Below, piece after piece: positions 8,197 to 14,386 of a DNA stretch of 14,386 nt. A program made the translations under genes and the position numbers. Positions within the stretch are counted from its first letter, which is position 1. Each line of letters starts with the position of its first letter. The DNA is from Cerioporus squamosus (lineage: Eukaryota; Basidiomycota; Agaricomycetes; Polyporales; Polyporaceae). The notes below the pieces were generated by a model. It did not search any database. It worked only from the letters and a program-made list of their open reading frames with translations, and had not been told where the DNA came from. The stretch covers positions 1 to 14,386 of the forward strand of contig JABYQS010000738.1 of NCBI GenBank assembly GCA_022592435.1, written 5' to 3'.

Positions 8197-8480
8197 ATGT
8201 TCACGGACGGCCCGAAGGGACGAGGACGACGGGACATTTATCTAGGGCGCGGGCGAAGGCTGCGATTGCGTCCCAGCATTTGTCCTTCTCCCTTCCACAC
8301 CCACTTGCTGGCAAACTCGCTCGCCGTCGCCGGCTACACACCTCACCTTCGCTGTCGTGCTCTTGCGAGGAAACATCTGGTATGTATTGTTCAGTCCTGG
8401 TCTACAGTACATGCCCTAACTCGTCATGTGCGTAGCTCACCGACCGCATCGTCTTGCTCTCGCACCACTGCACTGGCTAA
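8197..8480 (+). CDS. Candidate two-exon plus-strand ORF (75 aa) at the copy junction
   Basis: ATG at 8197 opens 61 codons (MFTDGPKGRGRRDIYLGRGR...) to CTG|GTATGT at 8380. A 56-nt intron (8380-8435) has branch CCCTAAC at 8414-8420 and acceptor TGCGTAG, and exon 2 adds 14 codons to TAA at 8480. The intron signals are excellent for a fungus. Exon 2 is also open in another frame to at least 8633, so the intron may belong to a longer gene that reads the phase-1 frame. The product is basic and has no known domain. In copy 1 only the acceptor (AG at 18-19) is inside the window. Confidence 0.25.
8380..8435 (+). other. Well-formed spliceosomal intron signals on the plus strand
   Basis: GTATGT donor, CCCTAAC branch point 15 nt before the acceptor, and CGTAG acceptor are spaced as in basidiomycete introns. 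The 3' end aligns with bases 10-19 of copy 1 (TGTACTTAG then CTCACC), so the acceptor is retained in the diverged head segment. Confidence 0.5.
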
Positions 8481-8559
8481 CTCACCATCGCTCTCGGTCT
8501 AGCGCGATGTCTAGACGATCAGCGCAGCCGACGTCACCGCGTACAGCAGCAGCAGCGAC

Positions 8560-8787
8560 ATGTCGTGCGTGTTCTCCAGAGCGAGCCAGCGCCGTGCGAG
8601 AGAGCCGTACCGGGAGGAAGAGTGGGAGTACGTACCTACGCATGCCCGTACCTACTCACTTCAGCCTGTCGTTACGCCCGACTGTCGAGCCGGCCCCGGG
8701 AAATGCGGCATGCCGACGACCGCGCGCGTCGAGCTTGTTCCCTTCGCGCGAGGAACGCCTGCAGAGCTCCGGCGTGTCCTGCCATAG
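8560..8787 (+). CDS. Diverged counterpart of the 98-394 ORF
   Basis: This is an open frame of 75 codons matching the C-terminal two thirds of the copy 1 frame. It shares SCVFSRA, an EEE-containing middle, and KCGMPTTARVELVP, and both end just before a GT-rich run. The start is unclear because the preceding sequence is open in a different frame from 8436. No function is recognised. The conserved end between otherwise diverged copies is the only argument that it is coding. Confidence 0.25.
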   Translation: MSCVFSRASQRRAREPYREEEWEYVPTHARTYSLQPVVTPDCRAGPGKCGMPTTARVELVPFARGTPAELRRVLP

Positions 8788-8808
8788 TGTGCGCGTGTGT
8801 GTGTGTGT
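8787..8808 (+). repeat. GT/GC-rich simple repeat, copy 2
   Basis: GTGTGCGC is followed by a GT run and then CCGTAGGTACCGGCTGCGA, which is also found in copy 1. The length differs between the copies. Confidence 0.7.
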
Positions 8809-8967
8809 CCGTAGGTACCGGCTGCGAACGGGTTCGAAGCGAAAGAGGGTCGCCGTTCGTCCGAACGCCTATGAAATGCCGTTCTTGGTCGGATTTGAGA
8901 GCCTTTCCGTTCGGCGCGTGGCTGGTACCGTCCGATAGCACTTGTTTAGCGTAGTCTTGGGAGTGTG

Positions 8968-10014
8968 TTAGCACGCGGTAGCATGACTGTACGCACATAT
9001 ATGCACGAATAACTCACCTGGGGCGGACGATCTCCGGTAGACTCCGCCTATCGCGGGCGTGCTCCAGGGGCTCCCGAGGGTTGTCTGCGCTGAGTGAGTG
9101 CCAGTGCCCTGGCGATGAGTGTGTCCGTATGGACGCCTTCGGTTACGGGAGCGACGTTGCTCGCCTGCGATGAGCTGTGGCCGGGAGAGCGTCGTATGTG
9201 GGAGGCTGTGAGAGTGCGAAGGATCAGTGATCCCACGCAGTCCAACGCAGACGAGGAAACAGCAGGGCTCTGAGGACGTTGGCAGAGGGCGGATTGGCTC
9301 ACTTGCCACGGGGAAGGGCGCACTAGGCTCGGGTTCAGAACGTGGTAAAGACTCACCGAAAACGCATGCAAAGCTCCTCCTGGACGAGACTATGCGACGG
9401 AGAGGACGACAGTCGCTATGGGAGGCGGACGACGGAGAAGCGTGCTTGAAAGATGCAGAAGGGCGCGGCTTTGAGGCGTCGAACGCGTGCCAGAGGGAGC
9501 TGCGAGGGTGTCGCGAGAAGGGAGGCAGGAGAGAGCGCGGTGGGACACGACCGAGAGGCGCAAGCGAGAACGAGAGGCAGCGGGGTTGGGAAGAGAGCGC
9601 GACGGCGGGAAACACGACCAAGCACAGAGGAGCGACAGACGAGGGCAGCGGGCGACAGCTTGAGAGTCTCTGGATGAGAGGGGGAGTGGACGCAGCTGGG
9701 AGACGCGTCCGAGTCGCGAACACGATCGCGCCGTGGAGCGATCCGTCGCCCGGTCCGTCGACGCGACGCGCTGGCGCCTGCGAACATGTCGCGCTTGCCC
9801 CGGAAAGGGTATGTTTGTCGACTCGTCCACTCCTGGGATCTGAGCCAAGATCCAACTCTGTCCTCGATCGCCTCTCGTCCGTCAATGAGAAGACGCGAGA
9901 GCCTGCGGGGCCAGCACGCGCCTTCTCCGTAGCCATCGCGACTCCCCGTCCCTTGTATTCCCTTTCTCGTCGCACCAAACCCCGTCCCGCACGCCAGTCC
10001 GCTGGGTCACCCAA
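8968..10014 (-). CDS. Longest ORF in window (348 codons), unknown, probably compositional
   Basis: This ATG-started minus-strand frame of 348 codons overlaps the 267-codon plus frame. It begins with an Arg/Gly/Ala-rich part and continues as long Ser/Pro/Arg stretches that follow the pyrimidine bias of this strand. No motif is recognised. It crosses the boundary between the near-identical and diverged zones. In copy 1 it is split into several frames (1420-1761, 1068-1595 and others). A real fungal gene of this length would normally show introns and better conservation, so I treat it as doubtful. Confidence 0.15.
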   Translation of the reverse strand: MGDPADWRAGRGLVRREREYKGRGVAMATEKARAGPAGSRVFSLTDERRSRTELDLGSDPRSGRVDKHTLSGASATCSQAPARRVDGPGDGSLHGAIVFATRTRLPAASTPPLIQRLSSCRPLPSSVAPLCLVVFPAVALSSQPRCLSFSLAPLGRVPPRSLLPPFSRHPRSSLWHAFDASKPRPSASFKHASPSSASHSDCRPLRRIVSSRRSFACVFGESLPRSEPEPSAPFPVASEPIRPLPTSSEPCCFLVCVGLRGITDPSHSHSLPHTTLSRPQLIAGEQRRSRNRRRPYGHTHRQGTGTHSAQTTLGSPWSTPAIGGVYRRSSAPGELFVHICAYSHATAC

Positions 10015-10030
10015 GCAGCGACTATCGTGA
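9227..10030 (+). CDS. Long ORF of unknown function (267 codons), competing with a minus-strand ORF
   Basis: This ATG-started frame of 267 codons is one of the two longest in the window. Its first half is Arg/Glu/Gly-rich, because it crosses the purine-rich tract, and its second half is Pro/Ser/Arg-rich. No domain, membrane segment or signal peptide is recognisable. In copy 1 the same stretch (about 1120-1777) is broken by several 1-2 base indels and only 1424-1777 stays open in this frame. A 348-codon minus frame covers 8968-10014, so at least one of the two is a shadow. With biased composition and no homology I cannot say that either is translated. Confidence 0.2.
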   Translation: MIPRSPTQTRKQQGSEDVGRGRIGSLATGKGALGSGSERGKDSPKTHAKLLLDETMRRRGRQSLWEADDGEACLKDAEGRGFEASNACQRELRGCREKGGRRERGGTRPRGASENERQRGWEESATAGNTTKHRGATDEGSGRQLESLWMRGGVDAAGRRVRVANTIAPWSDPSPGPSTRRAGACEHVALAPERVCLSTRPLLGSEPRSNSVLDRLSSVNEKTREPAGPARAFSVAIATPRPLYSLSRRTKPRPARQSAGSPKQRLS

Positions 10031-10032
10031 CG

Positions 10033-10494
10033 CTATCCTCGAAGATCTGCGTCCTTTGTGCTCAGAACCCCCGCTGCGTAATTTTCACGTACACTCCGCC
10101 GTCGACAACGCTCGGCCCACATGCGCGCGTACACTCGCCTCAGGCTAGTCCTTCTGATGTGCTCCTCTGCCCGCGACACGTTTGATGGTATCGGGGCAGC
10201 CTTGTCTTCGTTCTCACCAGCTGCAGGAGAGCGGGCCCTACGAGGTGAGTTGCGTCCCGGTGGCCCACATTTCTGACTAGGACCGCACCACATGAGCGGC
10301 CGTGAAACGCGATCGAACAGCAGCTCCAGAGGACGCTTGTTCCGGGAAGTGGGCCACGACTGCATGAGATACGCAGTGTATCCACACACAGGACAGGAAG
10401 TCGCCTCCTTCAACGCACAGCGTGGGTACGCATCAGCTCCTTGTACCTGGGATGACTTCACCAGGATGGCAAGTTGCACACCTTCGCTTCCCAA
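10033..10494 (-). CDS. Hypothetical protein with a CPVC knuckle, possibly zinc-binding
   Basis: This open minus frame of 153 codons starts MGSEGVQLAILVKSSQ. About 25 residues in it has CALKEATSCPVCGYTAYL, and further on MWCGPSQKCGPP. The C-x2-C pair followed by C-x5-C could bind zinc, but spacing and residues match no family I recognise. The C-terminal half is Arg-rich (RRARSP, RVYARMWAERCRRRS), which would suit a nucleic-acid-binding or nuclear protein. The ATG may not be the real start because the sequence upstream is open in other frames. A 105-codon plus frame (10292-10609) competes. Copy 1 is disrupted. Confidence 0.3.
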   Translation of the reverse strand: MGSEGVQLAILVKSSQVQGADAYPRCALKEATSCPVCGYTAYLMQSWPTSRNKRPLELLFDRVSRPLMWCGPSQKCGPPGRNSPRRARSPAAGENEDKAAPIPSNVSRAEEHIRRTSLRRVYARMWAERCRRRSVRENYAAGVLSTKDADLRG

Positions 10495-10725
10495 GGGTCA
10501 TCTTGTATTCGCTGATAGCTCTCCACTCGCAGCCCCGAGCCCGTTCCATGCGCTGCCACCCTGCAGCCGCTGCCAGGATCACAGCCGGCACTTGCTTCTT
10601 CTAGCTTGACTCCTCGAGACTCAGGCCGCCGCTGCGCCGAGACACATAGTACGGTAACGTACCGCCCCTCCGACTCCCGAGGTCTGGAGTCAGGACGCAC
10701 ATCCGACGTCAGCGCTGCCTGAACA

Positions 10726-10921
10726 TCATTCTGCAGAACGTCCTTCATTCTCGCCCTTGCACAGGTTCAGGTTCGCACCGCAGTCTATGCCGCATCCGGC
10801 ATGGTCGCCTCCGGCTCCGCCACAGTGTTGAAGTAACGCCCGAGCAGCAAATTCCCCGGAGGTAAATCTGCAGCGGCGGGAAATTCATACCACGGGAGGC
10901 ACGTACATACTTGTCCTTCAT
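10726..10921 (-). CDS. Candidate two-exon Cys-rich small protein (50 aa), intact only in copy 2
   Basis: On the minus strand, ATG at 10921 begins an 11-nt exon (M-K-D, then AA). It is followed by donor GTATGT (intron 10868-10910, 43 nt, ending CTGCAG) and a second exon running to TGA at 10726. The 50-residue product starts MKDKFTSGEFAARALLQHC and has Cys spacing C-x9-C-x3-C-x6-C in its middle. It has no signal peptide, so secretion is not indicated. The first exon is very short and other frames in exon 2 are also open. In copy 1 (about 2470-2660) missing bases remove the donor GT and shift the frame. Function unknown. Confidence 0.25.
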
Positions 10922-10953
10922 TATCGGCCTAGGCAGAACGCTCTTCCGTCCCC

Positions 10954-11289
10954 GTGGCGCAGCCTGTCCTCGGTGCGGAGTATCCGCAGCTCCCGGCCTC
11001 GAGGTTACCGTTCGCGTTGGCCATCTACAGTGGGGTTAGGTCGTGTATCGATGGCTCGTTGCCAATCTCTCCGCACACAGCACACAGTACGAGTACGCTC
11101 AGGCTCGACGTCCCGAGTTCCGGAGGAGCACCAAGAACGCGTGGCCGACCTGGATCACAGCGGGCCAGGTTCGCACTTCGCTTCGACTGGAGCGATCCGC
11201 TGGACTGTTCGGGCGCCCGAGCGGCTCCGCGGGTGAAACGAACTGTTGCGTGCTGGGGAGCAGGGACAGGGACGGAGGTGAGCTTCTAG
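10954..11289 (+). CDS. Candidate plus-strand exon, unknown function, copy 2
   Basis: This is the second copy of the 2690-3025 frame, also 111 codons and ending at the same GTGAGC donor-like site. The base change CTCAG to CGCAG just upstream removes one possible acceptor present in copy 1. No function is recognised. Confidence 0.25.
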   Translation: MAQPVLGAEYPQLPASRLPFALAIYSGVRSCIDGSLPISPHTAHSTSTLRLDVPSSGGAPRTRGRPGSQRARFALRFDWSDPLDCSGARAAPRVKRTVACWGAGTGTEVSF

Positions 11290-11810
11290 CGTTCTGGCCG
11301 GTTTTCGCGTGCATGCTCGTGCAGGGCGGATGTCTCCAACGGAGCCTCACTAGATCTACAGAGCTCTGTTCTTACGGTCGGGTCGCCGACGTCTGCTGCG
11401 GGGGCCGTTCGACAATCCGCGGTGAGCTCTGTCATGTCTCCCTTCGTAAGCTCGGTGTGGTTTGCATGACTTGACGCATCTGCGGCGGACCGACCGCTCT
11501 CAGTCTCCTCCATCCCCATATGGGGACCATAACCATGAACTCTCACCGTAGTCACTACCGTACCCAAGCCTCGACGCCCACGCAGCTGCACCCCGGGCCA
11601 CCGCGGGCCCCCTACGAGGTGCGTTCCGCTGATCTGCTCAAGAATGATCATCCACCCGTCCGCTGACCGCCGCTCAAGTCTCGCAAACGAGCTCATCCCC
11701 TCGCGAATCACACACGGCCTGCACTTGGTCGACCTTGAGGGTTCGGCTCGCCGGGAGGTGCACACACATGCGCCCACAACGGAGTCCGTGCTCGGCGCCG
11801 GCACTCGCAC
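11286..11810 (-). CDS. Unrecognised ORF of 174 codons, copy 2
   Basis: This ATG-started minus frame is uninterrupted in copy 2 only. The product is basic at the N-terminus (TSRRAEPSRSTKCRPC), has a central V/G-rich part (GTVVTTVRVHGYG) and a more acidic C-terminus. No domain or membrane segment is recognised. A plus frame (11043-11474) overlaps it. There is no splice evidence, and the counterpart is frameshifted in copy 1, so support is weak. Confidence 0.2.
   Translation of the reverse strand: MRVPAPSTDSVVGACVCTSRRAEPSRSTKCRPCVIREGMSSFARLERRSADGWMIILEQISGTHLVGGPRWPGVQLRGRRGLGTVVTTVRVHGYGPHMGMEETESGRSAADASSHANHTELTKGDMTELTADCRTAPAADVGDPTVRTELCRSSEAPLETSALHEHARENRPER
11513..11526. repeat. 14-bp perfect palindrome, copy 2
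   Basis: TCCCCATATGGGGA is a perfect palindrome. Copy 1 lacks one C (about 3247-3259), which breaks the symmetry. It may be a protein-binding site or chance. Confidence 0.4.
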
Positions 11811-12319
11811 TCGTTAGCCGCGTTGGACTGGCTGCATGCCGTCGGGGATCTGCAGCATCGTAGTGTCTCGGCAGGTTCCTTCAGGCGGCGCAGTCGGACT
11901 CGCTTGCTGGGCGCCGTGCGTGTGTGATGAAATATATCTTGTATGACCTTGTCTGTGTACGCGAGACTAACGTGCTAGGAACGTCCGCAGAGAGAGAGGA
12001 AGATAGGGTGTTCTGAGGGCTGTATAGAGCACAGAGAGTCTCCTCCTTCATGGTGTGGCTTGCTCACACCTGGGATCTCCGAAATCAAAGGCGTACCGGC
12101 TGCACAGGCTCATGTAGAGCAACCTGTAGATGGTGAAGGGAGTCCGTTTGACTGCAATATTGTATAGCAGTACATGCTACTAGTTCTCGTCCGATAGTTA
12201 GACACAGGCATCCAAGGGCAGCGCACAGGTACAGTACCTCCAGCCAGGAAATTGGTATTCTGGGGTAAATCCATGCTTTGTGACAAGGTGTCGCTTCGCT
12301 TGAAGCAGATATTGCGAGC

Positions 12320-12574
12320 GTGATTCGGATCGCAAGGTGCGGACGGACCTCATATTGCAGCTGTGGTTACGCGGATGCAGCCGATTGGACCCAGCACACC
12401 GGAGAACCCAGACTGACCATAGTCGCATGCTTTGTCAGTCAAGCGCGCCAGGACGTAGTTTCACGCCTCCTCGATAGACATCCCGAGCAGAGAAGGTATC
12501 ATTGGACAGATATAGAAAGGTGTAATGTGATATACGCAGTACCTCGTGGCGTTACAGTACCAGGTAAGCAATAG
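12320..12574 (+). CDS. Candidate plus-strand exon (84 codons), copy 2
   Basis: This is identical to the 4053-4307 frame, including the GTAAGC donor-like site near its end (12564). It is convergent with the minus-strand gene ending at 12584. Identity here is uninformative because the whole surrounding ~1.9 kb is identical between copies. Confidence 0.25.
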   Translation: MIRIARCGRTSYCSCGYADAADWTQHTGEPRLTIVACFVSQARQDVVSRLLDRHPEQRRYHWTDIERCNVIYAVPRGVTVPGKQ

Positions 12575-12583
12575 GAAAGTAAC

Positions 12584-13338
12584 CTAATCTTCGAAGTCCT
12601 CGATGTCGTCGTCGTCCTCCCTGCTCTCCTCGCGCACCTCATCCTCCGGCCACACATCTGCATCCTCGATAGGATCCTCCTCCTCACTGCTCACCTCGTC
12701 CTCTTCACCGTCGACCTCGTCAAAGATGAGCTTCGGAGTGATTGCGCCCACCATCCGGCCCTTCTTCAGCGGCAGACCAAGCGGATTAGTCTTCGGACGG
12801 AAGCGAGCGAGCTTGAGGTCGTTCCGGGGGTACGGACCCCAGCATCGCGGTGCAGGGAGCTCGACAGGCTGGCCTGGGAGAACATCGACAGGCTTGCGCC
12901 GAGCTAGGTCGATGTGCGCTGCGTCCGCGTCCTCGAATCGCAGCTCGCCGCGGTTCCAGAGCTCGGTCAGGAATTCCATCACCGGCTCGCCGCCCGGGAT
13001 CGCGCTCAAGTCTCCGAAGGGAATGTCTGCCCACACCGGCCATCCGACAAGGCGGAGATGACCGCGGACGACAACTGCACGCGAGTATCCGATGACAGAC
13101 CAGCCCATGCGAGCCTTGATCTTCCCGGTCCGCTCCGCTGAGTATCAAGATGTGAGCCACCACGGAGGGGAAATCAAGATGCAGACGAGTACGCACCTAG
13201 CTTCTGCCTGATCATCGCTCGAAGCTTCCCTCGCAGCTCGGCCAGACGGCTTGAATAGGCTCGGGCAGCGGGAGCACCATCCTTCGACCCCGCAACCGTC
13301 TCTTCCTCCCGGTTATCTGCTGGACGGACGGGAGGCAT
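12584..13338 (-). CDS. 3' end of a spliced gene: RLVGWP-motif protein with acidic tail, copy 2
   Basis: This is an identical second copy of 4317-5071. The terminal exon is 12584-13137, the intron 13138-13196 and the preceding exon 13197-13338 (or to 13319 if internal). All splice signals, the RLVGWP...IPF segment and the acidic tail are unchanged. Both copies could be expressed as the same protein. Absence of any difference over the gene, while flanking DNA has indels, points to recent homogenisation or selection. Confidence 0.7.
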
Positions 13339-13531
13339 CGTGTCGGATGAGCGGGTGCACAGAACGACGGGCGGGATGGAGTGTAATGTCAAGAGCAAGC
13401 AGAGGAAGGGAGAGACCTACGTGAGGAGGCGGACTTGCCTTCAAGCCGCCATGTCGTGCAACTCTACGCGGTCACTCAGACGGTGTGGCAAGCGAGTGGT
13501 TGCCGCGCTCAGGCTCGGCTACACCCAGTAC

Positions 13532-14386
13532 CGTTAGCGGCAGCATCTTCTGGCTGTCGTAGCGTGCTGCGTTCTGACCCTGACTACACCCGATGCGGTT
13601 AGCTGTCGTCTGTGGGTCATACCGTGGCGGAGAGCTTCCTCTAGGTTTGTGCTGTCTGGCAGAGGAGAGACGGACAATTCAGTATCAGTGTGCGGTTACG
13701 GACGGCAAGCAACGAGGAGCGAAACAAGTACGCACCAAGCGAGGCGAACTCGATCATCAGAAGGCCACCAACAGAAGTGTTGCTATGTACCTTGTGACGC
13801 AGTGCGGATGCGGTTGAGCGAGCGACTCGGTTGCTTATCGAGCCGCAACGGAGCATGAATCAGCATCCGCGAACAGTGTCTTGAAACAGGTACGTACATC
13901 TCCGGACAAGTACTCAGCCAGCTGGGGACAAACCCCGATGGCTTGCGGACGTGTGTAAGTATGGCTAGGCGGTTGCGCCCGGCGTGGTAAAGCAGCAATG
14001 CTCGTTCATGAACTCGGGTGTGGCTACTAGCGGTCCCGGACTCGGCGGCCGCTCATCCGTGTTGTTCTAGCAGTAGCCTGTAGAAGCGACCGCGATCGTC
14101 GTAACACGCCTCCAGTCTGCCGACCACCCTCAGCACAGTCTGTGCTAGCAGCCGAGCGAAGAAATCGGACAGATTGCGTTACGAACGGCCCCGGGACAAA
14201 GATGCGGGCGCAGTCCTCAAGCACTTGTCTGTCCTGCGCTCTCGGTTCTTCTCCCGTTCGATGTGGCTTCACTGCATCGAGCATGGTTCAGTACACATCC
14301 AAGGACGGCCTACAAGGTTGAGACAGGAACATACCGCAGCCGTGGACACTCGGCATACGAGCCGGTTTCCGACGACGCTAGAAGCG
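13532..14386 (-). CDS. Multi-exon coding region, copy 2 (5' part beyond window)
   Basis: This is the second copy of the exon chain. Exons are 13532-13573, 13623-13655, 13736-13833, 13898-14144, 14225-14271 and 14335-14377, with the same phases and splice sites. The same in-frame TGA is at 14053-14055. The only difference seen is one extra G at about 14205, inside the intron 14145-14224, so the reading frame is unaffected. That is consistent with the exon/intron model. The remaining 5' exons lie outside the window. Confidence 0.5.

Larger units (their letters stand above)
1..8397 (+). repeat. Tandem duplication, copy 1 (one full period)
   Basis: This is the first unit of a head-to-tail tandem repeat with a period of about 8.25-8.4 kb. 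Base 1 aligns with about 8398 (shared TAGCTCACC, then CTCTCGCACCACTGC). Collinearity then holds to the end of the window at 6118/14386. The offset is 8397 near the start, 8249-8253 from about 1.2 to 2 kb and 8267 from about 4 kb. The phase is arbitrary because the window begins inside the homology, so the true unit boundaries are unknown. Bases 6119-8397 have no second copy in view. No terminal inverted repeat, LTR or target-site duplication was seen at the 8.1-8.4 kb junction. Confidence 0.97.
8398..14386 (+). repeat. Tandem duplication, copy 2 (partial, cut by window end)
   Basis: This unit has the same orientation as copy 1 and covers its first ~6.1 kb. Where the copies differ by small indels, copy 2 usually keeps the longer frame or the splice site. 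Examples are the GTATGT donor at 10910 and the CPVC frame at 10033-10494. Copy 2 is therefore either the better sequenced or the less decayed copy. The window ends inside an intron of the minus-strand gene, just past the exon at 14335-14377. Confidence 0.97.

Noticed and set aside
1..14386. A ribosomal DNA repeat, suggested by the ~8.3 kb tandem period
   Set aside because: None of the conserved rRNA core sequences was seen, and the unit carries spliced protein-coding frames.
1..14386. An LTR retrotransposon or DNA transposon pair
   Set aside because: No reverse transcriptase, integrase, transposase or helicase motif, no primer-binding site, and no terminal repeats or target-site duplication at the junction were seen. 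The direct repeat is the whole unit, not its ends.
1..14386. Repeat-induced point mutation of the duplication
   Set aside because: The near-identical zones differ by indels with few C-to-T/G-to-A changes, and GC content stays high. Only the shared TGA could be such a change.

Overview
The window looks like fungal, probably basidiomycete (Agaricomycete), nuclear DNA. The reading frames are moderately GC-rich and short. They are interrupted by 45-100 nt introns with GTRNGT donors, CTNAC-type branch sites and YAG acceptors. No operons, bacterial ribosome-binding sites, tRNA, rRNA, CRISPR array, integrase, transposase or reverse-transcriptase motif was seen. The species cannot be named from the sequence.

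The main feature is a head-to-tail duplication. Bases 1-8397 are one complete period. Bases 8398-14386 repeat the first ~6.1 kb, with an offset of 8397 at the start and 8249-8268 later. The copies are a mosaic. The head (1-1165 versus 8398-9417) is clearly diverged and differs by a ~190 bp internal repeat unit. From 1168/9419 to about 3998/12265 they are nearly identical but carry about 20 small indels, mostly missing bases in copy 1. From about 3999/12266 to 5934/14201 I found no difference.

The best-supported gene lies on the minus strand. Its 3' end (4317-5071, repeated at 12584-13338) encodes a basic segment, a central region with an RLVGWP...IPF motif and a strongly acidic C-terminus. 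I believe it belongs to a lineage-specific Agaricomycete family of unknown function. Upstream, eleven short exons at 5265-7021 join through ten introns with matching phases. They may be the 5' part of the same gene or a separate one. They are interrupted once, by an in-frame TGA present in both copies. Four more possible exons reach back to an ATG at 8145.

The rest (1-4.3 kb and its repeat at 8.4-12.5 kb) holds short open frames on both strands. Only a few are worth listing: a frame with a CPVC knuckle, a small Cys-rich two-exon frame intact only in copy 2, and a few plus-strand exon candidates ending at good donors. No function can be assigned to them, and the two strands compete in several places.
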